A DNA stretch of 64,000 nucleotides, from the NCBI GenBank assembly GCA_024998595.1, contig JACOEK010000001.1, positions 310,001 to 374,000 on the forward strand, in the 5' to 3' direction. Shown here piece by piece: positions 1-8,440 of this stretch. A program made the translations under genes and the position numbers. Below the pieces are notes generated by a model, which made no database searches, was not told where the DNA came from, and worked only from the letters and a program-made list of their open reading frames with translations. The stretch is from Nitrospira sp. Lineage in GTDB: Bacteria; Nitrospirota; Nitrospiria; Nitrospirales; Nitrospiraceae. The first letter of the stretch is position 1; each line of letters opens with the position of its first letter.

Positions 1-35
1 CACATTGGTTCCTGACCCCAGAACCGTGAGGCGGA

Positions 36-494
36 TCATACGCCCGGTTTCTCCTGAAAACTCTGATGGAGCCGCAGGAGCAGGTTGCGCAATTGATCGG
101 CTTCTGCAGCCGAGAGCGCACGTTCGAAGAAGGGACGAAGGAATGCAATGTGCGCGGAGAAGGTAGTTTGGAACAACCGGTTGCCCTTGGCCGTCAGGCA
201 GATGCGGGTACTGCGCCGATCGTCGGCGACTGGCGTTCGGCGAATCAGTCCCTTAGCCTCCAGACGGTCCAGCACGCCGGTGAGTGTGCCTTTCGTCACC
301 AACGTGGCGGTCGAGAGTTCGGCGCAGGTCAATCCCTTGGTGTCACCGAGGGTGGCGATCACGTCGAATTGCGACGGGGTGAGCCGCAGCGAGCGCACAT
401 GCCGGCTATCGGTGCGCCAAAATGCGAGATAGGTCTCGACCAGGGGACGGAGCACTTTGAGGTGGGGATCGTCTTTCAGGTCCGGAAGCTCCAT
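36..494 (-). CDS. MarR-family transcriptional regulator
   Basis: This 152-residue protein has the MarR winged-helix layout. An N-terminal dimerisation helix is followed by a helix-turn-helix around residues 40-75 (LTPSQFDVIATLGD, then CAELSTATLVTKGTLTGVLD). The wing follows as GLIRRTPVADDRRSTRICLT, with the family's DxRR signature, and a C-terminal dimerisation helix closes it. MarR proteins are dimeric repressors or activators that often sense phenolics, oxidants or antibiotics; no ligand can be read here. It is divergent from the HEAT-repeat gene starting at 595, with about 100 bp between the starts. A -35/-10 pair on this strand leaves only 9 nt before the ATG, so the mRNA is probably leaderless. 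The family call is firm; the regulon is unknown, though the divergent gene is the natural candidate. Confidence 0.9.
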   Translation of the reverse strand: MELPDLKDDPHLKVLRPLVETYLAFWRTDSRHVRSLRLTPSQFDVIATLGDTKGLTCAELSTATLVTKGTLTGVLDRLEAKGLIRRTPVADDRRSTRICLTAKGNRLFQTTFSAHIAFLRPFFERALSAAEADQLRNLLLRLHQSFQEKPGV

Positions 495-503
495 CGCGGG
501 CGA

Positions 504-533
504 AGACTAGTCATCCGTGAGGCTAGCTGTCAA
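504..533 (-). promoter_or_regulatory. Promoter of the MarR gene
   Basis: On the minus strand, TTGACA (528-533) is separated by 18 bp from TAGTCT (504-509), which lies 9 nt before the ATG at 494. The -35 is consensus and the -10 is a weak match. The spacing predicts transcription starting at or next to the start codon. No Shine-Dalgarno sequence is present. Confidence 0.55.
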
Positions 534-554
534 GAGTCGTTCGCGGGACTTGCG

Positions 555-584
555 TTGACGCCGCACGGACCGCCCCCCTATCAT
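555..584 (+). promoter_or_regulatory. Promoter of the HEAT-repeat gene
   Basis: TTGACG (555-560), an 18-bp spacer and TATCAT (579-584) fit a sigma-70-type promoter. The -10 ends 10 nt before the ATG at 595 and overlaps an alternative ATG at 583, which argues against 583 as the start. It lies back to back with the MarR promoter, so MarR binding between them could control both. Confidence 0.55.
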
Positions 585-594
585 GTCGCCTGCC

Positions 595-1227
595 ATGGCT
601 CGTCACTTGCAATCCGGCCAAGCCAATCTCACGACCATCTTTCTCCTGCTGGGCCTTGTTGTGTCCGGGGTGTGGGTGTGGAAGCGCCTGTCGCCGGATA
701 CGCAGGATGTGATCATCGATCAGGCCATTCCGCTGGCGGCACTGGTGATCGCCCTGCTGACCCTGGTATGGATACTGGCCGGAAAAATTCGCGCGCGCCA
801 CAGACGAAACCAGGAACGGGCTCGGCTGATCAAGCTGTTCGAGGGCCAGGCCGCGGGCGACAAACGACTGCAGCTCGCATTCGCCGTGATTGAAGTGAAT
901 GAGTACCGGCGCGCGGGCCTCGAGGCGATTGCGCCGCGCTTTCAAGAGTTGTTTCTCACGACACTCAAACGAGCGCTGGGTGACAAGCAACATCAGGTGC
1001 GAGGAATGGCGGCGAGCCACTTGGGCGTGATCGGGGATGACACGGTCGTGCCCCATCTTCTCGCCGCATTGGAAGACGACCATGCCTATGTGCGATCCAG
1101 TGCTGCCTTGGGCCTGGGGCGCCTGCGCGCCACTGCGGCCAAGGACAAGTTGGCCTATGTCAGTAAGGAAGATTGGGACCAAACGGTGCGGAGCCGGGCG
1201 CGGGAGGCGTTGGAGCGCATTCGCTGA
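595..1227 (+). CDS. Membrane-anchored HEAT-repeat protein
   Basis: I do not recognise this as a named gene. The 210-residue protein has two hydrophobic segments near the N-terminus (about residues 12-30 and 45-65). A basic stretch follows, then a C-terminal half with HEAT/PBS-lyase-like helical repeats: QHQVRGMAASHLGVIGD, then HAYVRSSAALGLGRLRA, then a final TVRSRAREALERIR helix. HEAT repeats form protein-binding solenoids, so it is probably an inner-membrane scaffold facing the cytoplasm. The ATG at 595 is chosen over 583 because the promoter -10 covers 583. It is divergent from the MarR gene, and that regulator may control it. Confidence 0.75.
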   Translation: MARHLQSGQANLTTIFLLLGLVVSGVWVWKRLSPDTQDVIIDQAIPLAALVIALLTLVWILAGKIRARHRRNQERARLIKLFEGQAAGDKRLQLAFAVIEVNEYRRAGLEAIAPRFQELFLTTLKRALGDKQHQVRGMAASHLGVIGDDTVVPHLLAALEDDHAYVRSSAALGLGRLRATAAKDKLAYVSKEDWDQTVRSRAREALERIR

Positions 1228-1260
1228 GCAAGCGGAATGGATAACCCTTGTGTCGCAGGT

Positions 1261-2094
1261 TCAAGCGGCCCACTCAAGCAGCACGATTTCCGGTGTGCAG
1301 TTCAACCGCATGGGGAGGACCGACCAGCCAAGGCCGCGATTGACATACAGACGGTGGCCGCCTTTTTCATACATGCCATGAGTCCGCCCATGACAACCGG
1401 GCGGCAACCAGAATGTCGGGATACCGGGAATCCGCCATTGGCCGGCATGGCTATGGCCGCAGAGCGTGAGATCGGTGTGCTGCTCGGGTGTCAGTTGATC
1501 CAGGATATTCGGCGCGTGCGCCAGCACCAGCGTGAACCGTCCCGGTTGCGGCGAAGGAAGGCATCGAAGGTCCGCCCGATGGAGTGACGGGTCATCCAGC
1601 CCGACGATAGCGAGTTCGCCGGTGGCCACCCGAATGAAGGTGACCTGATTGAGCAGGAGTGTGACCTTGCGGCGATCGAATTGCTCGGCGAATTCATCGA
1701 CACTGATGCCGCTGTAGTGATCGTGGTTTCCGAGGGTGACGAAGACGGGAGCCAGTCGGCGCAGTTCAGTGAGAAAGCGCAACACATGCGGGAGGCCGTC
1801 CCGTACGTTGACCAGATCGCCGGTGATGAAGATCCAATCCGGCTTCAGGTCTGCCACGGTGCGAACCAGGGAGCGATGCCGGGGGCGGTAGCGGTCCAGA
1901 TGCAGATCGCTCAAATGCACCGCGCGTCGTCCAGCCAGCGGGGCGTGGGTGAGCGGCAGTCTAGTCATGGCCGTCGTAGACAGACCGATCTCCACTCCCG
2001 GTATCAGATTGAACAAATGGTGAAAGGGACGACTGAGCCAGTGGCCGATCCAGACGCGCGCCAGCTCCTGCCATCGCATCAGCGTGGAGATCAT
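1261..2094 (-). CDS. Metallophosphoesterase (YaeI/YkuE-like)
   Basis: This 277-residue calcineurin-like phosphoesterase has the full metal-binding motif set: SDLHLD (DxH), GDLVN, GNHDHY, a lone histidine in LAHAP and GHSHAGQ. Together they bind two metal ions that activate water for phosphoester hydrolysis. The N-terminal 30-40 residues are hydrophobic and basic, as in membrane-associated YaeI/YkuE proteins that act on lipid or UDP-sugar phosphates. The substrate cannot be read. The ATG overlaps the stop of the upstream secreted-protein gene by four bases (2091-2094), so the two are translationally coupled. Confidence 0.88.
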   Translation of the reverse strand: MISTLMRWQELARVWIGHWLSRPFHHLFNLIPGVEIGLSTTAMTRLPLTHAPLAGRRAVHLSDLHLDRYRPRHRSLVRTVADLKPDWIFITGDLVNVRDGLPHVLRFLTELRRLAPVFVTLGNHDHYSGISVDEFAEQFDRRKVTLLLNQVTFIRVATGELAIVGLDDPSLHRADLRCLPSPQPGRFTLVLAHAPNILDQLTPEQHTDLTLCGHSHAGQWRIPGIPTFWLPPGCHGRTHGMYEKGGHRLYVNRGLGWSVLPMRLNCTPEIVLLEWAA

Positions 2095-2747
2095 TCCATC
2101 ACTCGATTTAAGTGAGCTTTGTCTGCGGGGGTGACACGATAGCCCTGATCGTAGAGTTTGCCCATACCGGTCATGAGCGCTTCCATGCCACGGGCGTCAT
2201 GCAGGGAATCGAACTGCGTGGTCAGTGAACGCAGATGGGCAGCGGCTCCCAGAGAGGGCTCGGCGGCCAGGTTCAACGCCACGAGCATGTCCTGCAGTTC
2301 ACGCGCGCTGTACAGTGAATTGTCGTCACCGTCGCCGACCAGAGCGAATTCGTAAAAGGTCAGGCTGAGAGAGAGCAGGGCCTGGGTGCGTTGAAAATCG
2401 ACGCGAACCCCATCCAGTCCGTCTGGATACCGCTTGCGGCAGTCGGCACCGTCCGTCTCTGACTCAGCAACGGGCAGGACTGAGGCCTCCGGTATGACCC
2501 AGGTGATGTTCTGCACGGCGGGAGCGGCCGGCTTCTGCCGCTGTTGCTTGTAGAACCAGTTCATGCATTGGCTGGCAATTGCAAAGGCTTGTTTGTCAGT
2601 GTCAGCCTGCCGCTTAATGTGTTGGGTCAGCTGCGCAAAGACATCGATCCCAATCGACCGGGAGGCCGCCGTCGCTGATGGGACGAGCGCGACCGCGCAC
2701 AAGAGGATCACGATCGCACCGCTGATATGGGCAACGCCTGTTCTCAT
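2091..2747 (-). CDS. Secreted protein of unknown function
   Basis: The 218-residue protein starts with a clear Sec signal peptide (MRTGVAHISGAIVILLCAVA, cleavage near SATAA). The mature part is mostly helical with no motif I recognise. It has two isolated cysteines (around SQCMNW and GADCRKRY). I chose the ATG at 2747 because the reading frame upstream of it is not protein-like. A TATACT-type -10 lies about 50 bp upstream on this strand. The stop overlaps the start of the metallophosphoesterase (ATGA), so the two form an operon. Role unknown. Confidence 0.75.
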   Translation of the reverse strand: MRTGVAHISGAIVILLCAVALVPSATAASRSIGIDVFAQLTQHIKRQADTDKQAFAIASQCMNWFYKQQRQKPAAPAVQNITWVIPEASVLPVAESETDGADCRKRYPDGLDGVRVDFQRTQALLSLSLTFYEFALVGDGDDNSLYSARELQDMLVALNLAAEPSLGAAAHLRSLTTQFDSLHDARGMEALMTGMGKLYDQGYRVTPADKAHLNRVME

Positions 2748-2870
2748 TGGGACCGCGTCCAGCAGGATGGTTGGCGTCGGAGACTGTCTGAACTGAGTAT
2801 AACACGGGTGGTCGACGCGCCTATCCAAATGACGTGAAGTGTAATCTTTCAAAAACGCTAAAGGAAACTC

Positions 2871-3923
2871 ATGCCGACTCCCTCCTGGCTCGATGACACG
2901 GTGCCCTATTTGACCGCCTCCATCCCCGCGCTCGGCGGCCGTATTCGCAGTACGCCGGAAGATTTTTGCGTGGAAGAACGTCCCTTGTACCTGCCCTGCG
3001 GGGAGGGAGAACATTTGTATATCAAAATCACTAAGCGGGGGCTGTCAACCCCTGATCTGGTGTTGCGCCTCTCGTCCCAACTCCATGTGAAGGCGCAGAC
3101 GATCGGTGTGGCCGGGCTCAAAGACGCGCAGGCTGTGACGACGCAGATGTTGTCCTTGCAGGGCGTGAAGGCCGAAGCGGTCGCGGCGTTACCGACCGAC
3201 GAGCGGCTCCTCAGTCTGGAGGTGTTGGGACGCCATCGCAATCGACTGCGGAAGGGGCATCATGCCGGCAATCAGTTCCGTTTGATCGTGCGGGACCTTC
3301 GCGAGGGGAGCGAGGACCTGTTAAGCCGTCTGTTCGATGAACTGGTGCGGCGCGGTGTGCCCAATTATTTTGGCCCGCAACGGCAAGGACGCTCAGGGAC
3401 GAATTTCCAATTGGGGGCCGAGTTGCTGCAGGATGCGGCGCGCCGCAATAAGATGCCCCGCTCCAAACGCATCTGGTTCATGAATGCGTACCAGTCGTAT
3501 GTGTTCAATCACATCGTCGCCAAGCGGATCGAGAGTATCGACCGGGTGTTTCTCGGCGACTGGGCCATGAAATCTGAAAACGGCGCCTGCTTTCCGGTGG
3601 AGCAGCCGGATGTCGAGCAGCTTCGGGCGGATCGATTCGAGATCAGCCCGACGGGACCGCTGTTCGGTTCCCGTGCGCCTTGGGCGACCGGTGTGCCGGG
3701 AGACATTGAACGAGCAGTCATTACCGATTTGGGGACGACTCCGGAGGTGCTGTCGAAAGCCGGCGCCGAATGCGGATTTCGCGGTGAGCGGCGCGCCTTG
3801 CGCGTTCGTCTCAATGATCTGGCTTGGTCGCTGGACGGTTCGGTGTTGACCCTCTCCTTTTGGCTGCCCCCTGGTTCCTATGCCACGAGTGTGCTGCGAG
3901 AGGTGGTGAAAACGAATGCGTAG
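2871..3923 (+). CDS. truD: tRNA pseudouridine(13) synthase TruD
   Basis: This 350-residue protein matches TruD, which isomerises U13 of tRNA(Glu) to pseudouridine. The catalytic loop GLKDAQAVTTQ places the nucleophilic Asp near residue 85. Other TruD blocks are present: DFCVEERPLY near the N-terminus, GNQFRLIVRDL, GVPNYFGPQRQG and NAYQSYVFNHIV. The length is normal. A purine-rich ribosome site (AAAGGAAA) lies before the ATG. It is divergent from the secreted-protein/metallophosphoesterase pair. Confidence 0.95.
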   Translation: MPTPSWLDDTVPYLTASIPALGGRIRSTPEDFCVEERPLYLPCGEGEHLYIKITKRGLSTPDLVLRLSSQLHVKAQTIGVAGLKDAQAVTTQMLSLQGVKAEAVAALPTDERLLSLEVLGRHRNRLRKGHHAGNQFRLIVRDLREGSEDLLSRLFDELVRRGVPNYFGPQRQGRSGTNFQLGAELLQDAARRNKMPRSKRIWFMNAYQSYVFNHIVAKRIESIDRVFLGDWAMKSENGACFPVEQPDVEQLRADRFEISPTGPLFGSRAPWATGVPGDIERAVITDLGTTPEVLSKAGAECGFRGERRALRVRLNDLAWSLDGSVLTLSFWLPPGSYATSVLREVVKTNA

Positions 3924-4024
3924 TTTGCGGGTCATCCGTCCGGACTAATGGTAGAATCATGATGCGCACCAGTTACCCACGGTGCCTGCTTCTTCCGGCA
4001 CCGACGTGAGTTGAGAGGTCCGGT

Positions 4025-5269
4025 ATGACTGCCTCGCAGGAAACCGTCTTTCTCCAGGGCCACATCATTGATTCGTTGATTCTCGCCAAGGTGCTGGACA
4101 CGATTGTGATGATGGGCGGTACCTTCGATCTGCAGGACGTCACCATAGGGGCGACGAGAGATGCGCCTTCCCAGGCGCGAATTGTCGTGCGCGCCCATTC
4201 CAGTCGGCTGCTGGCTGAGATTCTCCAGGCCATTCAACCCCATGGCGCCGCTGTCGAGCGAGACACCGATTGCCAATTCGTGCCGGCTCCGGCGACGGGG
4301 ATATTCCCCGATCAGTTCTATGCCACGACACATTTGCCGACTCAAATCCGTCTCGACGGTGACTGGGTCGAGGTTGAGGGCATGGAAATGGATCTCGGCA
4401 TTTGTGTGGATCCGGCGAAGGCTCGCGCCAGAACCTTGCCGATGGGGGCGGTAAAGGCCGGTGAACTAATCGTGACGGGGAGAGAAGGCATCAGGGTCAC
4501 GCCGCTGGCCCGCCCTGCCGAGCGCGATGTATTCGGCTTCATGGAGTCCGTGGTGTCCTCGGAGCGCCCGCATCAGCCGGTCATCGCCGATATCGCGCAG
4601 CGCATGCTGAAGTTGCGCGCAGGCTATCGGCAGGGACACCCCGGCACGAAGGTGCTTTTGGCAGGTGGACCGGCGATTGTGCATGCCGGAGGGCGGGAGG
4701 CGCTGACCTGGTTGATCGAAGCCGGCTTTATCCAAGTCCTGTTTTGCGGCAATGCGCTGGCTGCGCACGACATGGAAGCCGCATTGTACGGCACGTCTCT
4801 TGGGTATGGCTTGACCGCTGGCCGTTCCGTCCCCCATGGGCACGAGCATCATTTGCGGACGATCAATCGGATTCGCGCCATCGGCAGCATTCATGAAGCC
4901 GTGCGCTCCGGTGTAATTGCCGAGGGTATCATGGCGGCTTGCGTACGACACGACGTCAGCATGGTGATGGCCGGCACCATCCGGGACGATGGACCCTTGC
5001 CCGGTGTGGTGACGGACTCGATGCAGGCCCAGCAGGCAATGCGCGCAGAAGTGCAGGGCGTCGGGCTTGCTCTGCTGGTGGCGTCCACGCTGCATGCGAT
5101 CGCAACCGGCAATTTGTTGCCGGCCGCTGTTCCCACCGTCTGTGTCGATGTCAATCCTTCCGTGCCGACCAAACTGGCGGACCGGGGTAGTTTTCAAGCC
5201 GTCGGCCTTGTGATGGATGCTGCGTCATTTCTCAAAGAACTGGCGCGTGAACTCGGGTGGCGTCTATGA
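4025..5269 (+). CDS. LOR/SDH-domain protein, TIGR00300 (ornithine cyclodeaminase-like)
   Basis: This 414-residue protein belongs to the TIGR00300 family, related to the conserved region of lysine-oxoglutarate reductase/saccharopine dehydrogenase bifunctional enzymes. Family members include archaeal ornithine cyclodeaminase and the C-terminal half of cyanobacterial AgrE, which turns ornithine into proline with bound NAD+. Visible hallmarks are a Rossmann-like stretch (KVLLAGGPAIVHAGG, about residues 210-225) and GNALAAHDMEAALYGTSLG with HGHEHHLRTINRI. It overlaps the next gene, an arginine-dihydrolase-like amidinotransferase, by four bases, so the pair reconstructs AgrE as two proteins. Ornithine cyclodeaminase activity is an inference from family and context. 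Confidence 0.85.
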   Translation: MTASQETVFLQGHIIDSLILAKVLDTIVMMGGTFDLQDVTIGATRDAPSQARIVVRAHSSRLLAEILQAIQPHGAAVERDTDCQFVPAPATGIFPDQFYATTHLPTQIRLDGDWVEVEGMEMDLGICVDPAKARARTLPMGAVKAGELIVTGREGIRVTPLARPAERDVFGFMESVVSSERPHQPVIADIAQRMLKLRAGYRQGHPGTKVLLAGGPAIVHAGGREALTWLIEAGFIQVLFCGNALAAHDMEAALYGTSLGYGLTAGRSVPHGHEHHLRTINRIRAIGSIHEAVRSGVIAEGIMAACVRHDVSMVMAGTIRDDGPLPGVVTDSMQAQQAMRAEVQGVGLALLVASTLHAIATGNLLPAAVPTVCVDVNPSVPTKLADRGSFQAVGLVMDAASFLKELARELGWRL

Positions 5270-6066
5270 GCCGGTTGCTGGTCTGTCCACCCGAATATTT
5301 CCAGATCGATTACGAGATCAATCCCTGGATGCGGCGGGAGAATGCGGTGGTTCCGTCGCGCGCGGTGAGTCAGTGGCAGACGCTGATGCATGTCTTGGAG
5401 GAGGACGTCGGTGCAGGAGTCGAGCGGATGCCGCCTGTGCCCGGCCTCCCCGATCTGGTCTTTACGGCCAATGCCGGGGTGGTTGCCGGTCGCCGCGCCG
5501 TGATCAGCCGGTTTCGTTATCCCGAACGCCGTCGTGAAGAAGTCTACTTCGCGCAATGGTTTCGTGAGCATGGTTACGAAGTACTGATGCTGGAGGAGTC
5601 GCTCTATTTTGAAGGAGCCGGCGACCTCTTAGGATTTCCGGATACGTGGTTCGGCGGCTATCGCCAGAGATCGGATATCCGATCGTTTCCGAAGCTGAGC
5701 GAAATCTTTCAGCGTGAAATCATTCCGCTGGAACTCATCGATGGCCGGTTCTACCATCTCGATACGTGCTTCTGTCCTCTCAGCGGCGGAGAGCTCCTGT
5801 ATTTTCCTGCCGCTTTCGATGCCTACGGCCTGACCGCCATCGCGCAACGAATCCCCGATGAGCAGCGGCTGGGAGTGCCTGAAGAGGAGGCGATTCGATT
5901 TGCCTGCAACGCCGTCTGTATCGGCAAACACATCGTGATTCCGGCCGGCTGCCCCCGCACGATACAGCTTCTGGAGTCTCGCGGGTATCAGACCCATAGC
6001 GTGGAGCTGGGCGAGTTCATGAAGTCAGGTGGTGCGGCTAAATGCCTGACCCTCGCTCTGGATTAA
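5266..6066 (+). CDS. Arginine dihydrolase/deiminase-like amidinotransferase
   Basis: This 266-residue protein has the guanidine-modifying (pentein) fold. The diagnostic residues are FTANAG near 67-71, FEGAGD at 115-120, His164 and Asp166 in FYHLDTCFC, and a C-terminal catalytic Cys at about 260 (GGAAKCLTL). Relatives include dimethylarginine dimethylaminohydrolase and the cyanobacterial arginine dihydrolase ArgZ, the N-terminal part of AgrE. The likely reaction is removal of the guanidino nitrogen of arginine, giving citrulline or, if a true dihydrolase, ornithine plus ammonia. The ATG at 5266 overlaps the upstream stop (ATGA); a GTG at 5257 is the alternative. Confidence 0.85.
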   Translation: MSRLLVCPPEYFQIDYEINPWMRRENAVVPSRAVSQWQTLMHVLEEDVGAGVERMPPVPGLPDLVFTANAGVVAGRRAVISRFRYPERRREEVYFAQWFREHGYEVLMLEESLYFEGAGDLLGFPDTWFGGYRQRSDIRSFPKLSEIFQREIIPLELIDGRFYHLDTCFCPLSGGELLYFPAAFDAYGLTAIAQRIPDEQRLGVPEEEAIRFACNAVCIGKHIVIPAGCPRTIQLLESRGYQTHSVELGEFMKSGGAAKCLTLALD

Positions 6067-6098
6067 CAGCGGACCTGACTCGCCTGAGTGTCGTTCGG

Positions 6099-6464
6099 TC
6101 AGTGCTTTGACCGGAAGAGAAACGACAAGTACAGTCCTGCAATGGCAGTCGTAGTCAGTTCGATCGTGAGCAGTAAGCGGCTGACGATGGCATCCGGTTG
6201 CGGCGGTGAAAGAATGAAGTGAAAGCCGAGAAAGGCTGCCGGTTGCGAAGGCGGCGTTTCCCAGGGCGGCATGATGACAGAGACAATTAAGACTGTGACC
6301 ATGCCATACAGGATGTGGAGATTCAGCTGGTCTCTGGCGGAATCAGCCCCAGAAGTGCGCGGCGTCGCCGACTCTTCGTTGTCGCCGGCCACGCCGGTCC
6401 CGCAGTAGGTACAGTAGCGATTGATTTCTGGCAGGGCACGTCCGCAAGCTGGACAGGGCTTCAT
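6099..6464 (-). CDS. Zinc-ribbon membrane protein
   Basis: This 121-residue protein begins with a zinc ribbon (CPACG at about 3-7 and CTYCG at about 18-22). A short acidic linker and two hydrophobic segments (about residues 50-66 and 95-115) follow. Such double-CxxC plus transmembrane proteins are common and mostly uncharacterised. It is convergent with the amidinotransferase gene and stands alone, so context says nothing about its role. Confidence 0.7.
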   Translation of the reverse strand: MKPCPACGRALPEINRYCTYCGTGVAGDNEESATPRTSGADSARDQLNLHILYGMVTVLIVSVIMPPWETPPSQPAAFLGFHFILSPPQPDAIVSRLLLTIELTTTAIAGLYLSFLFRSKH

Positions 6465-6547
6465 GACTCTCGCTCCTCGTGGACCTGCAGCCTACCGTCT
6501 GTGCGAACGGAATTCCAGTGCCGATGTGCATGTGACGGCTGCCTTCG

Positions 6548-6577
6548 TTGACACCCTTCCAGACCCCTTCCTATAAT
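6548..6577 (+). promoter_or_regulatory. Consensus sigma-70-type promoter of gpsA
   Basis: TTGACA (6548-6553) and TATAAT (6572-6577) are both perfect consensus hexamers, with an 18-bp spacer. The -10 ends 8 nt before the gpsA ATG and no Shine-Dalgarno sequence is present, so the transcript should start at or within a few bases of the start codon. Confidence 0.8.
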
Positions 6578-6585
6578 CCGCGTCC

Positions 6586-7611
6586 ATGACGCAATCATTC
6601 ATTCAACGTGTAGCAGTCATCGGCGCCGGCGCCTGGGGAACGGCGTTGGCCCGGCACCTGGCCGAGAAACAGATCTCCGTGTGTGTGTGGGCGCATGAAC
6701 CGGAGGTGGTGCAGGCTATCGAACGACGCCGGGAAAATGTCGTATTTTTGCCGGGCGTGCAGCTGCCTTCCACCTTAACCGCCACGAACCACTTGTCCGA
6801 CGCCCTGGCCGAGGCAGATTGTGTGATCTTCGCCGTGCCCTCGCATGTGGCACGACTGGTCCTGAGCCAGCTCAGTCCCCACCTGTCGCAATCGGTGCCG
6901 TTCGTCAGCGCTACCAAGGGCATCGAGGAAACCACGCTCGATCTGATGACACAGGTGATGCAGGATGTCTTGCCCGTCCATCTGCGAAGCTCATTGATGG
7001 TCCTGTCGGGGCCGAGTTTCGCCAGCGAAGTCAGTCAAGGAAAACCAACCGCTCTCTGCCTCGCCGGCCAGGATGCCGGAGCCGTCAAGGCGATCCAGGC
7101 CCTGTTCATGACGCCGAACTTTCGGGTCTATGCAGACGACGACCTGATCGGGGTCCAACTCGGCGGGTCGTTGAAAAATGTGATGGCCCTGGCCGCCGGT
7201 GTCGTGGATGGGCTTGAACTCGGCCATAACGCTCGAGCGGCACTCATCACTCGAGGGCTGGCCGAAATGATTCGGCTTGGTCGGGCGATGGGCGCGGATC
7301 CGCGGACGTTTTACGGCTTGTCCGGAGTGGGAGATCTCATTCTGACCTGCACCGGCCCCTTGAGTCGTAACCATTCAGTCGGGGTGCGGTTAGGAAGGGG
7401 TGAACGATTGGACGGAATTCTTGCGAGTATGCAGGCCGTGGCCGAAGGCGTGCGTACGGCCAAGGCTGCGTTGGGCTTGGCGCAGCGCTGTGCGGTGGAT
7501 ATGCCGATTGTGCAGGAGGTCAACGCCGTACTGTTTGCCGATAAACCCTGTCGTCAGGCGGTCGGAGACCTGATGGAACGCGAAGCCAAGGAAGAAAAGG
7601 CCTTGTCATGA
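6586..7611 (+). CDS. gpsA: Glycerol-3-phosphate dehydrogenase [NAD(P)+]
   Basis: GpsA reduces dihydroxyacetone phosphate to sn-glycerol 3-phosphate, the backbone for phospholipids, in the cytoplasm. The 341-residue protein has the N-terminal Rossmann motif GAGAWGTALARHL, the family signature SGPSFASEV, the active-site lysine in GSLKNVMALAAG, and the C-terminal ARAALITRGLAEM and GDLILTCTG blocks. Its start lies 8 nt from a consensus -10 element. The stop overlaps larB by four bases (7608-7611), placing a lipid gene and a nickel-cofactor gene in one transcript. Confidence 0.96.
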   Translation: MTQSFIQRVAVIGAGAWGTALARHLAEKQISVCVWAHEPEVVQAIERRRENVVFLPGVQLPSTLTATNHLSDALAEADCVIFAVPSHVARLVLSQLSPHLSQSVPFVSATKGIEETTLDLMTQVMQDVLPVHLRSSLMVLSGPSFASEVSQGKPTALCLAGQDAGAVKAIQALFMTPNFRVYADDDLIGVQLGGSLKNVMALAAGVVDGLELGHNARAALITRGLAEMIRLGRAMGADPRTFYGLSGVGDLILTCTGPLSRNHSVGVRLGRGERLDGILASMQAVAEGVRTAKAALGLAQRCAVDMPIVQEVNAVLFADKPCRQAVGDLMEREAKEEKALS

Positions 7612-8390
7612 ACCAAGACCAGTTACGGGCGTTGCTCATTGAAGTTCAGGAGGGCGACCTGGCGGTGCCGGATGCCCTGCACCGGTTACGCACCCTCCCC
7701 TATGAGAATTTAGGATTTGCCTCGCTCGATCACCACCGTGCACTTCGACAGGGTTTTCCGGAAGTCATTTTTTGCGAAGGAAAAACTGTGTCGCAGGTGG
7801 TGGCCATCGCCAGGACCCTGTTGCAGAAGAACGATGCGCTGCTGGCCACGCGGGTAGAGCCTGCCGTCGCGCGTGCGTTGCTGCGGGTCAGCAAACGGGC
7901 GATCTATTACGAGGATGCGCGGGTAGTGGCGATCGTGCCGCCCAAGCTGGTGCGTCGAGGGTCTGTGCTCATTGTCACCGCCGGCACCGCCGATATTCCT
8001 GTCGCCGAAGAGGCGCGCGTGACGGCGGATATCATGGGCAGCAAGACCGACACGTTGTATGACGTGGGGGTGGCCGGGCTGCATCGGTTGCTCGGCCAAC
8101 AAGAACGGTTACATGACGCGCGGACGATCATCGTTGTCGCCGGGATGGACGGGGTACTCCCGAGCGTGGTCGGCGGGTTGGTACGGCAACCGGTGATTGC
8201 GGTGCCGACGAGCCGTGGATATGGCGCACATTTCGGCGGCTTGGCTGCGTTGTTGACGATGCTGAATTCCTGCGCGGCCGGTGTCGGCGTGATGAACATC
8301 GATAACGGGTTCGGTGCCGGCTGTCTGGCCCACCGCATCAATATGGTGGGGGAGACGGATCAGGAAGGATCGACTGGCAAGCAGCCTTGA
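7608..8390 (+). CDS. larB: Nickel-pincer cofactor biosynthesis protein LarB
   Basis: LarB carboxylates nicotinic acid adenine dinucleotide, the first step to the nickel-pincer nucleotide of lactate racemase and related epimerases. The 260-residue protein shows the PurE-like (AIR carboxylase) core: VTAGTADIPVAEEA, GMDGVLPSVVGGL, PVIAVPTSRGYGAHFGG and the terminal GVMNIDNGFGAG. The N-terminal motif FPEVIFCEGKT is typical of LarB. It is coupled to gpsA by an ATGA overlap. larC follows about 800 bp downstream beyond one opposite-strand gene. No larE or larA is in this window. Confidence 0.93.
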   Translation: MNQDQLRALLIEVQEGDLAVPDALHRLRTLPYENLGFASLDHHRALRQGFPEVIFCEGKTVSQVVAIARTLLQKNDALLATRVEPAVARALLRVSKRAIYYEDARVVAIVPPKLVRRGSVLIVTAGTADIPVAEEARVTADIMGSKTDTLYDVGVAGLHRLLGQQERLHDARTIIVVAGMDGVLPSVVGGLVRQPVIAVPTSRGYGAHFGGLAALLTMLNSCAAGVGVMNIDNGFGAGCLAHRINMVGETDQEGSTGKQP

Positions 8391-8440
8391 ATGAGGGGCG
8401 TGTTGTTGCTCGATCAGCTGTCTGCGGAAAGGATACGTCC

